From assembly GCA_029987395.1 (NCBI GenBank), contig DALTVX010000019.1, positions 1 through 9,392 of the forward strand: a stretch of DNA of 9,392 bases. The letters run 5' to 3'. How positions within the stretch are numbered: the stretch's first letter is position 1; every line of letters starts with the position of its first letter. The notes under the pieces were generated by a model that saw only the letters and a program-made list of their open reading frames with translations, was not told where the DNA came from and made no database searches. Position numbers and translations under genes: made by a program. This document shows positions 5,334 through 9,392 of this stretch, one piece after another. The stretch comes from Methanocorpusculum sp. GTDB taxonomy: Archaea > Halobacteriota > Methanomicrobia > Methanomicrobiales > Methanocorpusculaceae.

Positions 5334-6523
5334 AGGAAGCATACGATGTTTTGGTTGTTGGCGGGGGTCCTGGTGGAGCTCTAGCTGCAAAAACCGCCGC
5401 TGAACATGGCCTATCCGTTCTTCTCATCGAAAAACGTCCGGCAATAGGGGTGCCTGTTCGCTGCGCAGAAGGGATCGGTAAGGCGGCGCTTCATGAGTTC
5501 ATTGATCCTGACCCGAAATGGGTTGTTGCCAATCTTGACAAAGCTGTTCTCGTTGGACCTGATGGTACGAAATTTACCATTGGCGATAAGCATTCTGGAG
5601 GTAAAGTTGGGTATGTTCTCGACAGAAAAATCTTCGATCGTGAGCTGGTCTGGCGGGCAGCCGAGGCCGGAGCTGAGATCCAGGTCCACGCACGTGCCTC
5701 CGCCCCGATCATGATCGACGGCAAAGTTTGTGGCGCCGTGATCCACCAGCATGGAAAAACCTATGAGGTCCGCGCAAAAGTCATTATTGCGGCGGATGGC
5801 GTTGAGTCGAAGTTTTCCAAATGGGCTGGCATCAACACAACTGTTCCCCTTTCAGAGCTGGAGACATGTGTCCAGTATGTCGTGAACGATATCGATATTG
5901 ATGAGAGAGCGAATATGTTTTATATCTCTTATGAAAATGCTCCATGGGGTTACATATGGGTTTTCCCGAAGGGTCACCGGTGTGCAAACATTGGTATCGG
6001 TATTGCCGGCACAAAATCAGGAGAGGGTCACCGTGCCAAGGATTATCTCGATTCGTTCATGGCGCGCGAGTTTCCGAATGGAAAGATTACTGAATTGGTC
6101 ATTGGTGGTGTATCTGCATGCAAACCATTGGATTGTACAGTCGCTGATAATTTAATCATCGTCGGAGATGCCGCACGTCTTTCCGATCCTATCACGGGAG
6201 GGGGGATATATAATGCCATGTACACCGGAAAACTTGCCGCAGATGTTGCTGCCGCAGCCCTCAAAAAAGGCGACACCTCCAAAAAGGCGCTGATGGTATA
6301 TGATGAGACCTGGCGTGAAGGGAAGCTTGGTCGTGCACTTGCGAGAAACTATGCGGTAAAAGAGGCTTTCATCAAAATGGATGATGCAAAGTTCAACTCC
6401 ATCGTCCATTCGATGAGTGATCTTTCTCTTGATGAGATCACGGTAAAATCACTTGTTATTGCGATATTCAAGGCAAACCCCTGGCTTGCCCTTGAGTTGC
6501 CCAGATTACTTCTTACCCTATAA
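5330..6523 (+). CDS. Digeranylgeranylglycerophospholipid reductase (geranylgeranyl reductase family)
   Basis: This flavoprotein saturates the isoprenoid chains of archaeal membrane lipids at the membrane surface, using reduced ferredoxin. The 397-aa length is normal. An N-terminal FAD Rossmann motif GGGPGG (11-16) is followed by Glu34, which binds the ribose, and by VRCAEG with Cys45, a conserved Cys near the flavin. The middle holds WGYIWVFPK (206-214), a substrate-pocket signature of the family. The second FAD motif is VGDAARLSDPITGGGI (278-293). It is translationally coupled to the upstream ferredoxin by a 4-nt overlap. A T8 tract starts 3 nt after the stop. A different reductase of the same flavoprotein group (menaquinone or prenyl-substrate specific) cannot be ruled out, but context strongly favours lipid saturation. 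Confidence 0.9.
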   Translation: MKEAYDVLVVGGGPGGALAAKTAAEHGLSVLLIEKRPAIGVPVRCAEGIGKAALHEFIDPDPKWVVANLDKAVLVGPDGTKFTIGDKHSGGKVGYVLDRKIFDRELVWRAAEAGAEIQVHARASAPIMIDGKVCGAVIHQHGKTYEVRAKVIIAADGVESKFSKWAGINTTVPLSELETCVQYVVNDIDIDERANMFYISYENAPWGYIWVFPKGHRCANIGIGIAGTKSGEGHRAKDYLDSFMAREFPNGKITELVIGGVSACKPLDCTVADNLIIVGDAARLSDPITGGGIYNAMYTGKLAADVAAAALKKGDTSKKALMVYDETWREGKLGRALARNYAVKEAFIKMDDAKFNSIVHSMSDLSLDEITVKSLVIAIFKANPWLALELPRLLLTL

Positions 6524-6525
6524 TA

Positions 6526-6533
6526 TTTTTTTT
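6526..6533 (+). terminator. T8 terminator after geranylgeranyl reductase
   Basis: Eight consecutive T begin 3 nt after the TAA stop. The tract overlaps the stop codon of the convergent nitroreductase gene, leaving only 8 nt between the two reading frames. Confidence 0.5.
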
Positions 6534-7329
6534 ATGTCCAGAAGATCTCTGGCATATCCCTTGGCGGAATAGTTTTGAATGTATATCTTGGATGGCCTGT
6601 AAGCAGAGCAAACTGTGCTTTGTATCCGTCAGGAATACCAAGGATCTTTTGCAGCTGGGGAAACGCTCCAAGAAGGATCATGACAAATCCGGCCCAGCAG
6701 GTACCAAGTCCAATCGACGGGGCATAGATGTCTGCATAGGTAAGAGAGATAATGCTGTCTACAAGGCCTAAATTTTCTTTTGGATCCGTAACTGCGATAA
6801 GAAGCGCCGGCGCATTTCTGCAGACAACATCATTACCCGCATCCAGTTTTTTCAACAGTCCGGCTGCCAGGTTATACATGCGATTATCCTGCGGGACATG
6901 TCTCAGGAATTCAGCAGAGGCGGTGACAAATTTCTTCACCTTTTCCGGATCGTTTATGACGACCCATTTGACTGGGTGAATATTGCATCCGGATGGTGCA
7001 TGGGCCGTTATTCTGATAAGTTCTTCGACTTCTTCATTTGTGACGGGAGCATCTTTCCAGTTACGTATCGACCGACGCGTTTTGAGATGGCGTGCAAGAA
7101 TGATCGGGTCTGCGACCCCCGCCTCTTCTGGTTCAGTTTCCAGGCTCATGGCGCCGGTTGGGCAGACTGATATGCAATGTCCGCACGATATGCACTCCGG
7201 ACCTGGGTGAACGACTGGTGATGCCTCTATATCACGCTCTATAATGTTATTTGGACAGACGTTGACACACGCTCCGCAGGTCGTGCAGATCCCATAATTA
7301 ATTTTGATGCTATCAGCAAGATTGCTCAT
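6532..7329 (-). CDS. Ferredoxin-nitroreductase fusion flavoprotein
   Basis: This 265-aa protein joins a two-cluster ferredoxin domain to an FMN nitroreductase domain. The cluster motifs are CTTCGACVNVCP (15-26) and CISCGHCISVCP (46-57), both with standard spacing. The nitroreductase part (about 76-265) shows TRRSIRNW (84-91, FMN phosphate contacts), HAPSGCNIHP (110-119), CRNAP (170-174), GTCWAGF (209-215) and a C-terminal LLTGHPRY. Such fusions are frequent in anaerobes and probably pass electrons from cellular ferredoxin through the built-in clusters to FMN; the substrate is unknown. The gene lies 37 nt downstream of the DHH gene but has a TATA-like TTTTTTAT about 25 nt before its ATG and no Shine-Dalgarno, so it may have its own leaderless promoter. 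Confidence 0.88.
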   Translation of the reverse strand: MSNLADSIKINYGICTTCGACVNVCPNNIIERDIEASPVVHPGPECISCGHCISVCPTGAMSLETEPEEAGVADPIILARHLKTRRSIRNWKDAPVTNEEVEELIRITAHAPSGCNIHPVKWVVINDPEKVKKFVTASAEFLRHVPQDNRMYNLAAGLLKKLDAGNDVVCRNAPALLIAVTDPKENLGLVDSIISLTYADIYAPSIGLGTCWAGFVMILLGAFPQLQKILGIPDGYKAQFALLTGHPRYTFKTIPPRDMPEIFWT

Positions 7330-7348
7330 AACCTAGTATTGTGCGTGT

Positions 7349-7358
7349 GATAAAAAAA
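7349..7358 (-). promoter_or_regulatory. T-rich promoter or terminator element between DHH and nitroreductase
   Basis: The minus-strand TTTTTTTATC is centred about 25 nt before the nitroreductase ATG, the position of a TATA box for a leaderless mRNA. The same T7 lies 9 nt after the DHH stop and could terminate that transcript, so the two genes may be separately transcribed. Confidence 0.4.
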
Positions 7359-7366
7359 GTGTGTGG

Positions 7367-8338
7367 TCAGATATTCTCAGCGACATCGATAAAGACATCG
7401 GCCTTGGAAACTTTTCTGAAAAGTTTCAGTATCCACTTCTCCTTCCACGCATAGTTGAAACTACCTCCAGATGCATTTGGGTGACCGCCTCCGCCGAACT
7501 GTTTTGCAATGATGTGGCTGATTTCTGGAACACTGCGCAGGGAAAACTTTCCATTGTCAAAGACAAGGAGCTCCATATCAGTTCCAAGTTGTTTGCGTGC
7601 TTCAGCAGAGGTTTCGCTTGGGTAACCGTAGGCCGGCATAACTGCGATTGTGTATTTTCCTCGATAAATTTTTGCCGCCTTTATGCTCTTTTTCATGCAC
7701 TTATTTTTGTCATGCTCAATTTTTTCGAAGATGCTGGTGATCTCGTCGTCGATGATGATGCCCTGTGTGAGTTTGTCCCTAACGAGTTTGAGATTCTCAT
7801 GCTTTGAGGTGACTATGCCGAGTTTTGCGGATCTTGGATCCTGATGTTTCCACAGATCATAATCGCACACCACACTCGCGACCTCGCGTGCACTTTTGTT
7901 GTCTTTCGCAATAGCCAAGGCTACGACCCCAGTTGCACACTTTGTTGTATCAACGATAAGGGTCTGAACAAACGGCGCGATTTTTTTCTTTTCAGCTTCG
8001 GTCCATTTGTGGTGGTCATACCATTGGATCACCCATCCGGCCGCGTGGGCTTTTCGGATCTGATCTTCGATCCCGTTCTGATATCCCAGATCGCTGATGA
8101 TAAGAGTATCTCCTTTCCCATTACATCCGCTGACCTGCGCTGTAAACCACGGGAATTTTCCAACCGAGGAGAATAATGTCAGGATCTCATTGCCGAAAGT
8201 CATTCGGCAAATTGCATCAGATCCGGCGGCGTCTAAGTCATTATGTGTCAAATGAACGATATTTGTAGTTCGTCCAACGATTTTTTCCTGTAGGGTCTGT
8301 TTATTGGTTTTATCTTTTGAACGCGAATTTTTGACCAT
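7367..8338 (-). CDS. DHH/DHHA1 family phosphoesterase
   Basis: This 323-aa cytoplasmic enzyme has the complete DHH architecture: HNDLDAAG (32-39) with Asp34 and Asp36, ISDLG with Asp83, the name-giving DHH at 108-110, CDYD (158-161), and the C-terminal DHHA1 substrate-binding motif GGGGHPNASGG (282-292). The family includes oligoribonuclease (NrnA), RecJ-like nucleases and cyclic-dinucleotide phosphodiesterases; the short two-domain form without extra nucleic-acid domains fits an NrnA-like or small-substrate phosphodiesterase, but the substrate is not readable. The ATG at 8338 is chosen over a TTG at 8386: the extra 16 residues are not needed and would bring translation close to the tRNA promoter. 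The basic N-terminal tail (residues 2-13) is unusual but could be real. No Shine-Dalgarno is visible. Confidence 0.85.
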   Translation of the reverse strand: MVKNSRSKDKTNKQTLQEKIVGRTTNIVHLTHNDLDAAGSDAICRMTFGNEILTLFSSVGKFPWFTAQVSGCNGKGDTLIISDLGYQNGIEDQIRKAHAAGWVIQWYDHHKWTEAEKKKIAPFVQTLIVDTTKCATGVVALAIAKDNKSAREVASVVCDYDLWKHQDPRSAKLGIVTSKHENLKLVRDKLTQGIIIDDEITSIFEKIEHDKNKCMKKSIKAAKIYRGKYTIAVMPAYGYPSETSAEARKQLGTDMELLVFDNGKFSLRSVPEISHIIAKQFGGGGHPNASGGSFNYAWKEKWILKLFRKVSKADVFIDVAENI

Positions 8339-8394
8339 TATGTATTTGTTCGTTTTTGGAATGGATAAGCTGTTTGAGAGGCCCAATCAGATTG

Positions 8395-8403
8395 TTATAA
8401 ATA
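8395..8403 (+). promoter_or_regulatory. TATA box for tRNA-Phe
   Basis: TTATAAATA is centred 34 nt before the tRNA 5' end, predicting transcription start about 8 nt upstream of the mature tRNA, normal for archaeal tRNA genes trimmed by RNase P. The element lies in the divergent region with the DHH gene. Confidence 0.55.
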
Positions 8404-8432
8404 GTTATTATACTAACATTAGTTACGCAAGA

Positions 8433-8505
8433 GCCTTTATAGCTCAGTCGGGAGAGCGCTAGACTGAAGATCTAGTTGTCGCCGGTTCAATTCCGGCTGA
8501 AGGCA
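8433..8505 (+). tRNA. tRNA-Phe (anticodon GAA)
   Basis: A complete cloverleaf is readable. The acceptor stem pairs GCCTTTA (8433-8439) with TGAAGGC (8498-8504), with one G-T pair and discriminator A8505. The D stem is GCTC/GAGC. The anticodon stem CTAGA/TCTAG encloses loop CTGAAGA with anticodon GAA at 8466-8468. The T stem GCCGG/CCGGC encloses TTCAATT. CCA is not encoded, so it is added by the CCA-adding enzyme. There is no intron, and the variable loop is 5 nt. It decodes the phenylalanine codons UUU and UUC. Confidence 0.96.
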
Positions 8506-8506
8506 T

Positions 8507-8522
8507 CTACCCCTTTGGGTAG
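8507..8522 (+). terminator. Hairpin directly after tRNA-Phe
   Basis: CTACCC and GGGTAG form a perfect 6-bp stem with a CTTT loop, beginning 2 nt after the mature tRNA 3' end. It could help define the trailer, protect the precursor end or aid termination. No long T-run follows directly, so it is not a classical terminator. Confidence 0.35.
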
Positions 8523-8589
8523 TAATTCCCTAAGATCAAAAGTCCTTATTTTGAGTGTGTTTTGTCTCGTTTTTCTCACCTTACCGACG

Positions 8590-8673
8590 TGTTAACGCCT
8601 TTTGAATTTGGGACAAGCCCAGACATACAAACCCTTGCCCACTAAGAAATAATCGGCTCTCGAGGCGTTAGCG
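8590..8673. ncRNA. Candidate structured RNA (nested inverted repeats)
   Basis: Positions 8590-8600 pair with 8663-8673 as an 11-bp stem whose core TAACGCCT/AGGCGTTA is perfect, with two G-T pairs at its base. Inside it, TGGGACAAG (8609-8617) pairs with CTTGCCCA (8634-8641) apart from one bulged A. The enclosed 62 nt has no ORF worth naming. The structure lies between tRNA-Phe (plus) and the stop of the minus-strand gene at 8699, so it could be a small RNA from either strand, an extended 3' UTR fold or a bidirectional terminator. I match it to no known RNA family. No C/D box motifs were seen. Confidence 0.35.
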
Positions 8674-8698
8674 AGGTCTAAAAAAGAGAGGAATTGTT

Positions 8699-9121
8699 TC
8701 ACTCTTCTACTGAAAAGATGCGGGTAAGAGTAACGATCCGGGGTTTACTTTGACGTTGGGTAATGCTGAAATAGTCCCTGTTGATAGGGATCCCACCGTG
8801 CTGGTTAACATATGCGAATACTTCGGGGGTACATTCAAGAATGAGACAATCTTCGAGGGCGTCGCCAGGCCGATTCTCGCCCAGATATTTGTAGGCGGCA
8901 CGTTTCGCTTCGTTACCCGTTCGACCGAGGCCATATATCGTCGTGGCATCACGCGGGATAACACACATATACTCTTTCGAATGCGCTATATCCAGCAGAT
9001 CCAAAATGACGTTGTCCAAACTCATTTTACGCCCAGTAACCACGTCGATGGAAAGTTTATACTTGTTTAGCCGTTGAAAAGTATCTGAAGACACCTCTAT
9101 CGATTTCTGGTTTAGTATCAT
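8699..9121 (-). CDS. Hypothetical protein with RHH/antitoxin-like N-terminus
   Basis: I do not recognise this 140-aa protein as a whole. Residues 6-47 have the pattern of a ribbon-helix-helix or archaeal VapB-like antitoxin domain: a strand KSIEVSS, a helix TFQRLNKYK, a turn with GRKMS, then a second helix DNVILDLLDIAH. The rest (about 50-140) is a compact mixed domain with CVIPRDA, GLGRTGNEAKRAAYKYLG, ECTPEVFAYVNQHGG and a C-terminal strand RIVTLTRIF, which I cannot assign. No toxin gene of the usual kind lies next to it. It may be a small transcription regulator with a sensing domain. A minus-strand TATA-like ATAATATA is centred about 25 nt before the ATG, and no Shine-Dalgarno is seen, so it is probably leaderless. 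A T6 run follows 13 nt after its stop. Confidence 0.7.
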   Translation of the reverse strand: MILNQKSIEVSSDTFQRLNKYKLSIDVVTGRKMSLDNVILDLLDIAHSKEYMCVIPRDATTIYGLGRTGNEAKRAAYKYLGENRPGDALEDCLILECTPEVFAYVNQHGGIPINRDYFSITQRQSKPRIVTLTRIFSVEE

Positions 9122-9141
9122 ACTAGTTATTTATAGAACTC

Positions 9142-9149
9142 GTATATTA
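9142..9149 (-). promoter_or_regulatory. TATA-like element for the RHH-like gene
   Basis: The minus-strand ATAATATA is centred about 25 nt before the ATG at 9121. A second AT-rich match, TATAAATA (9135-9128), is only about 10 nt away from the ATG and would start transcription inside the gene, so it is less likely. Confidence 0.4.
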
Positions 9150-9241
9150 TCTATACCTCATCTTCCTAGTGCATTTCATCTACGTTATACACGTAACAAA
9201 TCATTATCTCTATTTTTCATATCACGAATGCGGTCGATAAC

Positions 9242-9280
9242 GTTCGTCCTTGTTCGGCTGTCCTCATCAAAAACGAACAA
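9242..9280. repeat. GTTCG repeat cluster, possible operator
   Basis: GTTCG occurs at 9242-9246 and 9252-9256, exactly one helical turn apart, and its complement CGAAC at 9274-9278. The second and third copies form a 7-bp inverted repeat, TTGTTCG and CGAACAA, with a 17-nt gap. The cluster lies in the divergent region between the RHH-like gene and the deaminase gene, where a regulator could bind. It could also be chance. Confidence 0.3.
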
Positions 9281-9318
9281 TTATCAATCTTGTGTTCCCA
9301 TCTCTGCATATATAATTC

Positions 9319-9323
9319 AGGAG
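9319..9323 (+). promoter_or_regulatory. Shine-Dalgarno of the right-edge gene
   Basis: AGGAG lies 6 nt before the ATG at 9330 and decides this start over the in-frame ATG at 9342. A TATA-like ATATATAA at 9308-9315 is too close to serve the 9330 start and would instead give a leaderless start near 9342, so the two signals conflict. Confidence 0.6.
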
Positions 9324-9329
9324 ACAATC

Positions 9330-9392
9330 ATGACGGAACCAATGGATCAATTTATGCGGGCGGCTTATGCGGAGGCATTGATCGGGCGAAGC
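9330..9392 (+). CDS. Probable nucleoside or base deaminase, N-terminal 21 codons
   Basis: The window ends inside this gene. The visible 21 residues include MDQFMRAAYAEA, which resembles the first helix of CMP/dCMP-type zinc deaminases (guanine, cytosine or tRNA adenosine deaminases) that begin with DxFMRxAxxEA. The zinc-binding motifs (HAE and PCxxC) would lie beyond the edge, so the assignment rests on the first helix only. A strong AGGAG ribosome-binding site supports the ATG at 9330. Confidence 0.5.
   Translation, partial: MTEPMDQFMRAAYAEALIGRS

Larger units (their letters stand above)
8506..8698. other. Gene-free region between tRNA-Phe and the RHH-like gene
   Basis: This 193-bp stretch holds no credible coding region. 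It contains the post-tRNA hairpin at 8507-8522, T-rich DNA around 8548-8577 (a plausible termination zone for the tRNA transcript) and the nested inverted repeats described at 8590-8673. On the minus strand a T6 run (8685-8680) follows the stop of the downstream gene. Confidence 0.5.

Noticed and set aside
7367..8386. Longer DHH protein starting at TTG 8386
   Set aside because: The extra 16 residues show no family features, and the start would approach the tRNA promoter region; ATG 8338 gives a complete DHH domain.
8433..8505. tRNA-Phe as the attachment site of an integrated element
   Set aside because: No repeat of the tRNA 3' end was found downstream, and no integrase, phage or plasmid gene is visible.
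1..9392. CRISPR array, insertion sequence or defence island
   Set aside because: No regularly spaced direct repeats, transposase or known defence genes were seen; most genes are housekeeping in type.

Overview
The window looks like chromosomal DNA from a methanogenic archaeon. The gene set (aIF5A, archaeal-type fructose bisphosphatase/inositol phosphatase, DUF169, geranylgeranyl reductase with a dedicated ferredoxin, a ferredoxin-nitroreductase fusion, a tRNA without encoded CCA) and the promoters (TATA-like boxes 24-28 nt before start codons, T-tract terminators) fit Euryarchaeota. Protein style suggests Methanomicrobiales, perhaps a Methanocorpusculum relative; that placement is from memory, not a search.

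Layout. Positions 1-469 are AT-rich, with T-tracts and one doubtful small minus-strand ORF. A plus-strand lipoprotein with two META-like domains follows (470-1189). It converges on a minus-strand polyamine/hypusine operon: aIF5A (2519-2136) then agmatinase (2115-1255). Divergent from aIF5A is a plus-strand pair, an IMPase-superfamily phosphatase (2621-3415) and, overlapping it by ATGA, an NAD kinase reading frame (3412-4227). A DUF169 gene (4263-4952) follows. A 36-aa single-pass membrane protein (5075-4965, minus) is divergent from a 59-aa ferredoxin (5154-5333), which overlaps geranylgeranyl reductase (5330-6523). On the minus strand are a ferredoxin-nitroreductase (7329-6532) and a DHH/DHHA1 phosphoesterase (8338-7367). 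Then come tRNA-Phe(GAA) at 8433-8505, a possible structured RNA or terminator region (about 8590-8673), a minus-strand protein with a ribbon-helix-helix-like N-terminus (9121-8699), and the first codons of a probable nucleoside deaminase (9330 onward).

Functional links. Agmatinase makes putrescine, a precursor of the spermidine that modifies the lysine of aIF5A, so the two share an operon sensibly. The phosphatase/NAD kinase pair repeats, as two overlapping genes, the domain order of the fused NADP phosphatase/NAD kinase MJ0917. The ferredoxin probably supplies electrons for saturation of archaeal membrane lipids by the reductase.

The most notable anomaly is a single in-frame TAG at codon 133 of NAD kinase, exactly where the family's conserved Asn-Glu motif needs its Glu; everything after it remains in frame and well conserved. 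No other gene in the window ends with TAG. The sequence cannot distinguish sequencing error, recent nonsense mutation and readthrough. I saw no clear novel defence system, CRISPR array, insertion sequence or phage element.
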